From: Mixophyes australis
Taxonomy: Eukaryota > Chordata > Amphibia > Anura > Limnodynastidae
Assembly (NCBI GenBank): GCA_036250195.1
Contig: JAVHZZ010000007.1
Coordinates: 158,982,399-159,046,398 of the forward strand
DNA: 64,000 nucleotides
Direction of reading: 5' to 3'
Shown: positions 46,101 through 56,159 of the stretch, piece by piece
How positions within the stretch are numbered: position 1 is the first letter of the stretch
Layout: each line of letters opens with the position of its first letter
Translations under genes and position numbers: made by a program
The notes under the pieces: generated by a model
The model's database searches: none
What the model was told of the DNA's origin: nothing
What the model saw: the letters and a program-made list of their open reading frames with translations, nothing else

Positions 46101-46449
46101 GTAGGTGTCCCTGTATGCGGCCTTTACTCCAGTCAATGTTTATCATATGATGTCACCTCTTTCTTCTGCTTTTACAGCTGCCATTGGGCTCTTGTACCCC
46201 TGTATCGACCGACACTTGGGGGAACCACACAAATTTAAGAGGGAATGGTCAAGTGTCATGCGCTGTGTGGCCGTGTTTGTGGGTATAAATCACGCCAGCG
46301 CTGTATCCTTTCTCCGTGTAATAGATCAGTCAGGTCTGTAGCTCATATACACACAGTGGATGGTGTCACACAGGTATCGTGCCTCTCCCATGTAAACAAT
46401 TAGTAGCAGCACAGTCTAGGACAGAAGATGGATCTTTATCAATAATGTG

Positions 46450-46489
<40 letters not shown>

Positions 46490-48155
46490 AGCAATGGTAT
46501 CAACTGATATATAAATGAACATGTCTCAGGACCACAGGGATTGATCAGCCCAACTAAACCAATAAGTGAAGAAGGAAATTAGTAAAAATAAAAACTGGGG
46601 GATTGGTGACCATTGAACAGACAAACTCGGGCTGCACATGGGTTGGTTTCCCTTCCAGCATTGTTGGTTCTTCTTACAGTCTATGGGCTTCTCCTTGACC
46701 GTTTGCCATCAGAAAGTGGACTTTGCCAATAACATGCAGCTGTCTCTCACGCTGGCTGCCTTGTCCATCGGGCTGTGGTGGACATTTGACCGGTCCCGGA
46801 GTGGCTTGGGCCTAGGGATAGGAATCGCTTTCTTTGCCACATTGGTGTCTCAGCTGTTGGTGTATAATGGAGTTTACCAGTAAGTTCTGCTGCTCAGGAT
46901 GACCTTCCTCCCGAGTGTCTTTATGGTCAGGTTTCACCTCTGCCATCATCTTGTTTTCATAGATACACGTCCCCAGACTTTCTCTATGTGCGATCATGGT
47001 TGCCGTGTATTTTTTTTGCTGGAGGGATAACCATGGGAAACATTGGACGTCAGCTGGAGATGGTAGGTAGTAGGGTGGCCTGTCAATCATGGAGGTCAGG
47101 GAGACATGGACACATAGTAACAATATATATTGTGTTTCCACTAATGTATTATTTCACATTTCAGGATTACGGTCATTAAATAAAAGTCTGGGAGGGGAAC
47201 AGTGACTTCTGATGAGGGGGTAAACTCTGGTGTTAGTGGGTAGAGCATCTTATATAGTTATGTGTTTCATAAATCACTATTACCTGTACATTTTACTGTG
47301 TCTAGTATAAAGTGTAGAAACTAGAAATACAATATGTGGTTATATTTTCCTGCAGAGATAAATCCTTAGTGGGTCACCTGTACGCCATGCGTATTTCATC
47401 TGATGTATATCCCATAATCCTCAGTGTCTTACTCTACCAGTAACATAAAACCACCTAGTTCTCTGAAGCTGGGAGCAGCTGTCATGGGGTCTCATAGGTC
47501 TGCACTGATTACGGAGAGTCTAACAGTACCGTGTTTTCAAAGACTGAACACTACTAGCCGGGTTTATGGAGCTCGGGGTGGTAGGACTTTAATGATAAGC
47601 CTGAGAGAGGGAACTAAGTGAAAAAGGGGTAAGATACGATGGGATTTGGCACTCTTAATGAGACCCGCATGCAAAACCTGTGTGATGTCATGCGCTGTCG
47701 TACGTTGGTGCGTGATTCCTACGCTGTCTTATGTTGGTACGTGACGTCATGCGCTGTCTTACGTTGGTGCATGATGTCATGCACTGTCTTACCTTGTTTA
47801 TATTTGGTCTATATATTTATGTGTATGTTTGTATATATGTATTTGTGTATGTGTGTGTGTATGTATGCTTGCATATCTGGCATTACGTTTCCCCTTTATT
47901 GATTTCTCCAGTTTCATTCTAGAGTCCATTTAATATACTTCCTACGTTCTGACCAATATTTTCATTATTCTTCCTATAACATGATGGTGGGGATCGCGTT
48001 CTGTAAGCGTTTGTTAGGGATGAGCCAAACCGCTGAGTAAATTGATTACAATATATGGAGTGGTCATTATCTCTGTGATCACAATCTAAACGTTATCTAT
48101 GTGTCCTTTTCAGTACGAGCGGAAAACCTTTGCGGAGAAGTCTCACAGGGACTGA
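45866..48155 (+). CDS. INSIG2: INSIG2, complete coding sequence in five exons
   Basis: Exons 45866-46100, 46178-46302, 46713-46879, 46963-47062 and 48114-48155 join through GT/AG sites into 222 residues; human INSIG2 has 225. The six-helix INSIG core is intact. Helix 1 is [17 protein letters not shown], followed by [12 protein letters not shown] and [20 protein letters not shown]. The [10 protein letters not shown] motif has the aspartate known to be needed for SCAP binding. The family keeps SCAP/SREBP in the ER when sterol is high and helps degrade HMG-CoA reductase. INSIG2 rather than INSIG1 is indicated by [29 protein letters not shown], the short N terminus and the YE-K-AEKSH tail, and by the CCDC93 neighbour. 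The human Cys215 position is Arg here. Confidence 0.97.
46178..46302 (+). CDS. INSIG2: INSIG2 coding exon 2
   Basis: [20 protein letters not shown] then [20 protein letters not shown] and A. Acceptor CAG at 46175-46177, donor GTATCC at 46303 (non-canonical after +4). Confidence 0.96.
46451..46488. repeat. TA microsatellite in INSIG2 intron
   Basis: About 19 TA dinucleotides between coding exons 2 and 3. Confidence 0.95.
46713..46879 (+). CDS. INSIG2: INSIG2 coding exon 3
   Basis: [55 protein letters not shown]. Acceptor CAG at 46710-46712, donor GTAAGT at 46880. The codon CA|A is completed in the next exon. Confidence 0.97.
46963..47062 (+). CDS. INSIG2: INSIG2 coding exon 4
   Basis: [20 protein letters not shown] then [13 protein letters not shown]. 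Acceptor TAG at 46960-46962, donor GTAGGT at 47063. Reading through the donor stays open to a stop at 47177. Confidence 0.97.
47179..47184 (+). promoter_or_regulatory. INSIG2: AATAAA in INSIG2 intron (possible early polyadenylation)
   Basis: Canonical hexamer overlapping the TAA stop (47177-47179) reached by reading exon 4 into its intron. Could end a short isoform; speculative. Confidence 0.25.
48114..48155 (+). CDS. INSIG2: INSIG2 last coding exon
   Basis: [13 protein letters not shown] and stop TGA (48153-48155). Acceptor CAG at 48111-48113 after TGTCCTTTT. Human ends YECKVIAEKSHQE. Confidence 0.95.
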   Translation, partial: YERKTFAEKSHRD

Positions 48156-48682
48156 TGGAGAAGGAGAATTCTGGCTAAAGGGAACAGACGTGAGTGGGAA
48201 GGTGGAAGGATCCGAGTCGTTACTCAGCTTGAGGTATTGCAATCTGTGATTGCCGCTCCTGCGGGATAAAACTCATTGCGCTGGGGAATCTGCGCACAAC
48301 AGACGAATCTCTAATCAGCTGAAAGGACAATGTGTGTGTAATACCCTCTCCGTGTGGGCGCCGGGCTCTGCCTGTAGGTGTCAGTGCTGAGACAGAACTT
48401 TATTCTGTGCACAAAACCTGTCTTGTGTCGTGAACACAGAATTGATATTTTGCTTCACAGAATTTTTATTTTGAACAAACTAAAATGTGGAGAATTGTCT
48501 GCAGCCATAGCCTGCTCTGCTGATATCCTATGTACAATATTCCTGTGTGTAAGAATTGCTTGTTCTCTATCAGTGTTGCAGTAATTATGACACACGTATA
48601 ACACACCTGTACAGGTGATAAATGTGGGGTATTGTACACTTCCTGCTAGAAAAATTCCTATTCCTTTGGTCTCCCGGTGCTA

Positions 48683-48688
48683 AATAAA
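48683..48688 (+). promoter_or_regulatory. INSIG2: INSIG2 polyadenylation signal candidate
   Basis: First AATAAA I find after the stop codon, about 530 bp downstream, followed by TTTGTTGTAGTTTCCTGT (GT/T-rich). Confidence 0.5.
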
Positions 48689-49371
48689 CATCCAGCATTT
48701 GTTGTAGTTTCCTGTACTCTTCCAGCGCACGTGTGAAACTAGAAGCTGTGTTTACACGCTCCATGTACTCCGTATGTGTATAACCAACCACAGTCATCCC
48801 GCTCCTCAACATGTAACATGATCACATATGGAACAGTGCAGCATACCTCCACCAACAGTCTACTGCTAATGTTACACCTTAACTAGCGTCTAGTACTCAC
48901 TCTGAGGGAGCAGAGAGCCATTGTTGTTGTCTGTCCCAAGCCCTCCTGTCAGTCTTATTACTGTGTAATAATCCTGTCACAATATACCACCCTGGAGGAT
49001 CAATTATTATTAACCTTTATTTATTGAGCACATTACAATCTGTTGTTGTGGCAGTGAATTGATGTTTGATGTATTACATACAGTTGGCAGCAAGGAACAG
49101 TTTTTTATATATTTGTTAAAAGAATTAACCCCAGAAAAATCTTTTTTTTCTCATTTGATTCACCGATGGTTTTGGATATGAAGGTAAAATCCTGCAGAAG
49201 TTCTTGTGTTACATACAAGGACAGGTTGTGTGTATAGATCGCGGCGGTCAGCTGACATTATAGCAGGTTCATAGAATGTTTTAGGGAACAGGAAAAATAT
49301 AGATAATTGTGCAGCTTTATATCTCCCTCTCTCTCCCTATCCACACACTCACAACAGCCAGTGGACAGAAT
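48689..49371. other. Downstream of INSIG2, nothing recognised
   Basis: A 75-codon minus-strand frame (48585-48812, overlapping the putative 3'UTR) is open but unrecognised. No repeat family seen. Confidence 0.35.
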
Positions 49372-49989
49372 AAATGGAAACGCCAATGTACAGTCACGTA
49401 ATAGGATGTGTGGGCATTGCGACCAGTAGGCACCGTGGCATTGAGTCTACCAGTGTGTGGAATGATGCAGTAACACCTGCCACAAGAAGTCACTGAAATG
49501 ACGCCAGCGTCCTGGTGGTGGAAAATTAAATGCAGAAAGACTGTTTATTTATGTTAAATCTAGATGTACTCGTCTATACTGTCCCCCACCTCCTCAGAGC
49601 AACATATACACTATAATACGTTTATATCTGAGCCACTCTATGAATGTACTTACACAGTGGATTTTGATTTAAATGATCAGGTTCAGGTCTGGTGACTGGG
49701 AGCCCATGACATATGTCCATCCAACCATTGGGTGACCCCATTTGCTCTGTGGCTTCATCATCCTGGAAACCCCCTCTCCCGTCAGGAAAGAAATGCTGCA
49801 GCATGGGGTGAACATGGTCACCGGGTACCAGTAGTGGTGATTGGCATTGTCCTTGTCTTCCAAACCATGCCAAGAAGATGCCCCCTCAACATGGTGGAGC
49901 CGCATTAACTGGTCAGGACTGTAGAGATCTTTAGGATGGTGGCACTTGTTTATTGGGAACATGGTGAAGGATGATTTGTCTGATCACTT

Positions 49990-51510
49990 CATCAACATTT
50001 ATTTCTATAGCGCCAGCAAATTCCGTAGCGCTTTACAACTAGTAACAAGCACAGTGATAAAACAATACTGGGTAATACAGACAGAGAGGTGAGAGGGCCT
50101 TACCCACAAGCTTACAATCTATGGGACAATGGCAGTCTGATGCATGAGGTCAAGTAGTTGGAGGGTTGAGAAGAGATTTAGGGGTAAATGTATCAAGCTG
50201 AGAGTTTTCCGGCGGGTTTGAAAAAACAATCAGATTCTATCTATCATATATTTAGTACATTCTACAGAATGACAGCTAGAATCTGATTGGTTGCTATAGG
50301 CAACATCTCAACCTTTCAAACCTCTCAGCTTGATACATTTACCCCCTTAATGTGTTAAAAAGGCGTTTGGGGTTAGAAGCTTAACAGAGATGAGAGATTG
50401 AAAGTATATTTGTTTAGCAGTGTCCAGGGAATTTCGAATAGGAGCGGTAGGTAGAAGTTTATGTGAAGAAATCATTGGAGCTACAAGATTTACACCAATG
50501 ACGTTCTGCTTTACAAGAACTTTTTTAAGATTTCATGTTACTTTAGTGTGCGACGGCTGACATTGAAGTCAATGTGGCGTATGAAGAGTCGTTGGAGCCA
50601 CTTGATCAAGGGTGTAGGGTTTGATGAAAATGAGGTTTTGCCATATCAGGGGAGGAGAATGTAGAGATTGGGGAGAGAAGGTGTTGGAGAGAGGTGGAAA
50701 ACTTGAATATTAACAGAGTTACAATTTCTGCCGGTATGAGGAGGGTTGGTAGAGTTAGACAGCAGAGAAGGTAAAGTACTGGGGGTGAGCGTGTAGCTGA
50801 TAAGGTGATGATCTGAGAGGGGGAAAGGAGTATTAAGGAAATCAGAAACTGAGCATAATCTAGAGATAACAAGATCAAGGCAGTGGCCGTCCTGATGAGT
50901 AGATTCAACTGACTGGGAGAGGCTGAGGGAGGAGGTTAGAGAGAGAAGTTTGGAACGTGGATTAGCATTAAGGATGTTGCAAGATAAGAAGTGAGGGAGC
51001 AGTGCACAGAAATGTTCAATAAATTGTTGCTCCAGGAAGGTAATAGATTACAGCAACACACATTGAGAATGGATTAAAAGTCTGAATCGTATGTATTTCA
51101 AAAGATGTGAACGTGAGTGATGGGACATTTGGTAGAACTGTGAACGTGCGCTGTGGGGAGAGAAGTAGTCCAACCCCACCTCCCTATCTGCCTCCTGGTC
51201 TGGGGGTGTGGGCGAGATGGAGGCCACCATGTGAAAGGGCTGCAGGTGAGGCAGTGTCTGATTGCATGAGCCATGTTTCTGTTATTACCAGAGGGTTGAG
51301 GTTGTTTGAGAGGAAGAGATCATGTACGGAGGTAAGTTTTTTACAAACAGAACGTGCATTCCAAAGGGCACATTTAAAAGTCTTTGGAAGAGATGGGAGA
51401 CAGGTGATGTGTTTGAGGTTTGCTGGATTTTGGGAATGTTCAGAAACGTGTATGGGAGTGAGGGGGACCTGGATTGAGTGATATATCACCAGCTAATAGA
51501 AGCAGAGAGA
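49990..51510 (-). mobile_element. L2-like LINE fragment (endonuclease and 3' tail)
   Basis: On the minus strand, 51184-51489 reads FKCALWNARSVCKKLTSVHD and LVITETWL, the start of an L2/CR1-type apurinic endonuclease. Further on come GHCLDLVISR and PLSDHHLISYTL, its later motifs, with stops between. The reverse transcriptase is missing. The 3' tail (49990-50180) ends GTAAAGCGCTACGGAATTTG and GCGCTATAGAAATAAATG. A palindromic MITE interrupts it at 50181-50346. Confidence 0.85.
50181..50346. mobile_element. Palindromic MITE, third copy, nested in the LINE
   Basis: Ends GGGGTAAATGTATCAAGCTG and its complement. The interior has TTAGTACATTCTACAGAATG as in the other two copies. TTA on both sides suggests a 3-bp target duplication. 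Confidence 0.87.
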
Positions 51511-51915
51511 AAGATAGGTAAGATGATTGTTAGATATGTGACCTTTTTATTTCTGGCAACTTTCCTCCACTGCTCAGTAGTCCATTGCTTGTGCTCTTGG
51601 CACCACTGAACTCACAAACATGCAGTCTGGTGTGATGAGCGGTTTATGTACTGCACACAGGCTGATAACCTGCTCTGTGGGGGTCTCGATGGGCCGTTGT
51701 CTTTTATGACGCTGCTCCCACCATGGGTTGGCAGTCACATGATCTTCAGTTGGTCACATGTTGTGCCTTGCACTTGAGTGCAGCGATATCACTGGAGAAT
51801 GCTCCTCTGGTCATTGTTCCCCTTTGATGATCCCCTCCGAGATCCATGCTGACATCGTCTTAGACTCTCGCTCATGAAACATTAGGGAGTTGACATTATA
51901 AAGTTGAGTTGTTTT

Positions 51916-52384
51916 GGTGGGTGGTAATCATGTTACCTATGCAAATAATACCGACACTAAAATGCTGACACTTAAAATACTGACAAGTAGGAAATACCTA
52001 ACATTGTACACTGACAGGCAATAAATACCGACAACCTAAATACCCACATGAAAGAAATCCCGAGACATAAAATGCAGACAGCATGATTGCAGGCAGTGAA
52101 AATGCCGACAATCACCCTTCTGGCATTAAGACGGCAATGGCGGCTGTATACTGTTAAAAATAGGACAATAAGAAAAAAAAGCATGGAGTCCCCAAAAAAT
52201 GTACCGTATATTCCAATATAATAGTCTTTTCTTCAGTCACAAAGACCCCATATTATATACAAATGTCCATGTAAACAATCTTATCTTCAGTCCAAAGGAC
52301 CCCAAACTAAATCCACAGGAACAGGTTTTTAAAGTGTCAGCATTTTAGTGTCGGTATTATTTGCATAGGTAATTCGTACCCACC
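51916..52384. mobile_element. 469-bp element with 41-bp perfect inverted repeats
   Basis: Positions 51933-51973 and 52332-52372 are perfect inverted copies (TTACCTATGCAAATAATACC, then GACACTAAAATGCTGACACT and T). Outer ends GGTGGGT/ACCCACC also match. TGTTTTGG occurs at both borders, giving a target duplication of 6-8 bp depending on the exact end. The left half repeats an AATRCYGACA-like motif about eight times. No transposase. Confidence 0.85.
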
Positions 52385-52689
52385 TGTTTTGGTCACAGAA
52401 GCTCCTACCAAACGCATCCAACACTCGCTCCTCTGATAAGGTCACTGAGACCTCCTCTGCAGCCATACTTCCAGCCACCCGGTCCAGCATTAATATACAT
52501 GGATCGTGCTGGTACTTTATATATTTAACCCCCTGAGGCACACCGGTGTGCAAGGCCGCGCTGTCAGTATGTTTGGTGTCCTTCAACCAGGTGATCCCAT
52601 GTTTCACCTACAGAGAATGTATATATTACCCTATATCCTCCGATCATCGCTCCACAGCAAAAACCGAGAATCACTGAAACTTTACAGAA

Positions 52690-52990
52690 CAACTGGATAT
52701 TATTATGATTATCAACATTTATATAGCACCAGCATATGTATAGCGTTTTACAATTGGGAACAAACGGTAATAAAACAGTACTGGGTAATACAGACAGACA
52801 GTGAGATGTAAGTGCTACATATCACCTATCGGTCCAGCCAGATTGTCTGCAAGAAGAGGCTGCAGGGAACGCTGGAAGGGTTGGAGTTGGGGAAAGTCTT
52901 GTTGTATGAGGAAGAGAGGGGGGGGGGGGGGGGAGTAATTCCACAGAGTGGGTGAAACATCCGGTACCCGGGAATGGGAGCAGTTGTACG
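52690..52990 (-). mobile_element. L2-like LINE 3' end
   Basis: Minus strand: VSPTLWNY resembles the APTLWNSLP motif at the C terminus of L2-type reverse transcriptase. It is followed by a 3'UTR with TATTACCCAGTACTGTTTTA and the tail GTGCTATATAAATGTTGATA. A 16-base C run on that strand (52918-52933) interrupts it. Confidence 0.7.
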
Positions 52991-54130
52991 AAAGCAAGTT
53001 CCTCTTTCTATGCTCTGCCGTGGTCCACCAGTATATAGTGCGTTGTGTGTGTGTGTATATATATACATACACACTGTGTGTACAGCGTGGACTCTTGTCC
53101 ATCCATTGCTATCCAGGGGATGGTGGGTGGAATTGGATAAAACGCATCTCATTGATGGAGCCCCCTCCCCATATGATCACTTCTTCCCTAGCACAGGACA
53201 TTTCTGCTCAATACTATTTAATTACAATTATGTTTATTTATTATATTTTTTAATTTATTTTTTTATTGAGAATATTTAAAGATAACAAATTAGTAAATAT
53301 TATTATTATGATGAGTAAATACACATAATTCCTCATGAGGCTGATCCAGGTTTTCCCAACGGAATGAAGATTTCAGAGCTGATATATTTCTAGATCTCAG
53401 AGGTTTGTGGAGGAATCAGAGTCGTTGGTATTTGGAAGACGACTGAAAAACAGGAGAGACTGGATCTCACAATTTGGAGGCTGTCTGTCTTATTTGTGCG
53501 GTGTGAGAAGATAACTAGGACAATACAAAGGGATCATGAGCTATTCTTTTAATTGACCACATGTCCTATTGACTGAAATAATTAGCGTATAATTAGTTTA
53601 CAGCTCCTCACAGCAAAGCCGGACAGTTAGAAATTCTCATGTTGTGCAGCCGTTTTCTCTCTCGCTCCGTCGGTGTCGGATGAAGGAGATGAAGACTGAG
53701 GTTTTTATCTATCACTTGTAGGTTTCACACTCCTGTGTTCTATGGCGGCACCGAGCTGTGATCCCCATCGATCCAACAAGCTGCTTTACTGTCAGCAAAC
53801 GTCCTCATCTCCTGACAATGCTGTAAAATCTTTATTTCAGTGTTGTGTCGTCAACTATCCGTCTAAAGTTGAAGTGACAAGTGACACTAATCTGTAGATT
53901 TGGTATCAATGATTTGTGCGCTGTTACTGCTGCAGAGCCGGGGATATCTCTGAGCCGCTTCCTGTACAGATCCACAATCATTATATAGGAGGAAACAAGG
54001 CCAATCCTGGAGTCATGTCCATGTGTCAGACCTTGGCATCACTTTATGTTTGTAAGTTTTTTTTCTCCTATAACATTTTACACTTTTTTTACCCGTCCAT
54101 TATGATATAATACATCTCGGTGGTGTGAGG
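52991..54130. other. Intergenic, nothing recognised
   Basis: A short GT/TA microsatellite near 53045-53075. No gene or repeat family recognised. Confidence 0.4.
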
Positions 54131-54138
54131 GCCCACAG

Positions 54139-54289
54139 CAGAGCTGTAACTAGGGGCGAGAAAGACAAATGCCGCCCCCCTAGCACCCAATTTTAAACAA
54201 ATGAACCTAAAATATTCCTAAATTGCGGCCACCTTCAGCTTTGCGCACTGGGCGATCACCTCTGTCGCACAGCCCTAGTTACGGGCCTG
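54139..54289. mobile_element. hAT-like non-autonomous element, 151 bp
   Basis: Ends CAGAGCTGTAACTAGGG and, inverted, CAGGCCCGTAACTAGGG. Exact 8-bp target duplication GCCCACAG at 54131-54138 and 54290-54297. Confidence 0.92.
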
Positions 54290-54297
54290 GCCCACAG

Positions 54298-54817
54298 CCT
54301 CAGACTGTAGGAAGATCCTGGCTGGGGTAAATCTGGCAGTGTGCTTACATATAAACCAGTGTCCAGATATGCCGCGTGCAGAGGATGTCATGCGACACGG
54401 ACGTAGGCTGCCCTGTTCTGCCGCATTCAGATCTGGAGCAGCCGACTGGGGAAGGTTCTGCCGGTCGGTCACTTCCCACCACTGATATAAACAATGTAAT
54501 AATACTGATGTAGCTGTTTTATCCAACTCAGTCCATTAGTAGTTTCATAAAATATAGTGAAGAATTTATTCTGATAAATATTTGGTTAAAATGATAGAGC
54601 AACATTAAAGAGGTTCTTCTAGCTCTGTAGATCTCCCCGCACTGGGTTGTGGGCCCCGTGTACCAGCAGTTGGGTGTTTGTCATTGGATCCATCAGGCTG
54701 GTAAAATTAACAGTAATGTATATAATATTACACTACATAAGTATGACAGAAGGAGGATAGTACATGTACGATGGCAAAGGACAGTACAGCGTTAAATAAT
54801 ATTATCCTATACCACTA
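54298..54817. other. Intergenic, nothing recognised
   Basis: No repeat or gene recognised. Confidence 0.4.
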
Positions 54818-55425
54818 TATACGTTGATCAGCCACAACAGTAAAACTAATGACAAGTGAAGTGAAAAACATTGATTATTTGGTTACAATGGCACCTATCA
54901 AGGGGTGGGATATATTAGGCAGCGAGTGAACAGACAGCCGGCGGAGGCAGTGTGATGCTCTGGGCAATGTTCTGCTGGGAAACCTTGGGTCCTGGCATTC
55001 ATGTGGATGTTACTATGACACGTACCACCTACCTAACCATTGTTGTAGACCAAGTACACACCTTCATGATAACGGTATTCCATGATTGCCTCTTTCTTTT
55101 AATGCGCCCTATCCCACTGCAGGAATGGTTTAAGAAACATGAGAAAGAGATCAAGGTGTTGACTTGGCCTCAAATTCTCCAGATCTCAATCCAATCATCT
55201 GTGGGATCTGCTGGAAAAACAAGTCCGAGCCATGGAGGCCCCACCTCACACCTCACAACTAACAGGACTTACAGGATCTGCTGCTATCGTCTTGGTGCCA
55301 GATACCACAGGACACCTTAAGAGGTCTTGTGGAGGCCTCGACGGGTCGGAGCTGTTTTGGCTGCACGAGGGAGATCTGCACTATATTAGGCAGGAGGTTC
55401 TAATATTGTGGCTGATCAGCGTATA
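54818..55425 (+). mobile_element. Tc1-like transposon, internally deleted
   Basis: Same family as 10523-11687. Ends TATACGTTGATCAGCCACAA and, inverted, TATACGCTGATCAGCCACAA, bounded by TA. About half the element is missing just after 54930. What remains is the transposase C-terminal part (MTRTTYLTIVVDQVHTFM, EWFKKHEKEIKVLTWP), with the DNAPCHT motif destroyed. Confidence 0.9.
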
Positions 55426-56159
55426 GTATAATATATACACTACTGTACTATACGTCATAAATGTACTATCCTCCCGCTGTGATACTTATATAGTATTATA
55501 AAAAAAAGAAAAGTATGACAGGTGTAGTATAATACAGTGTAGTATGATATTATACTATAACATGGTAATATCCTCCACCTGTCCAAGTATATTATATAAT
55601 ATTGCACTTCTTCCTTTAATATTACAATGTCATATATGTACTAGTCTTCGCCTGTCATACATGTATTGTAGATGAACCAACAGTGTATCATTCGGTCCAT
55701 ATAATACATGCGTGTAGATGTATAATACAAGACGGAGCCATTCCCATTGTCTTATATAAACTCCATCATTCGTGCAGCCTGCACCATGCATGGACTGGCG
55801 GGGGGAGGAGGGGGCTGACGGTGATTGATCGTCCTCTCAGTGTCCTCAGTGTTTTCTCTCTGCTCGGAGGGAGCTGCATTCGCTTGGAACAAAACATTAG
55901 ACCATCTCGTGACCTCAGAGGACATTTAAATAAAATATCTCTCCCTTGCCGGGGAAGCTGATTTCCTCTGCTGTTTTATGTCACTTATCCTAATTCACTC
56001 ACAGCATCTCCTCCGCACTCTAATCTCTTCCCTGATTTCTTGATTTCCTCTCCAATGGCCCAGTATTCTACACCTATGTGTATTCTCTTCTTGGAGCTGT
56101 TATATATAACTGTATATTCTATAACTGAGGCAGCCTAATTACTAGTCAGGTGCAGATAG
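55426..56159. other. Intergenic, nothing recognised
   Basis: AT-rich start, then unique sequence. No family recognised. Confidence 0.4.

Larger units (their letters stand above)
49372..51900 (-). mobile_element. Tc1-like transposon split by a LINE insertion
   Basis: Minus-strand transposase pieces lie on both sides of an L2-like LINE. The right piece (51540-51880) ends QWTTEQWRKVA. The left piece (49372-49985) continues SSFTMFPINKCHHPKDLY and ends SQSPDLNLI. Together they follow the order of a Tc1 transposase. The left end has GAATAAATGGAAACGCC, terminal-repeat-like. Many stops; dead element. Confidence 0.75.
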
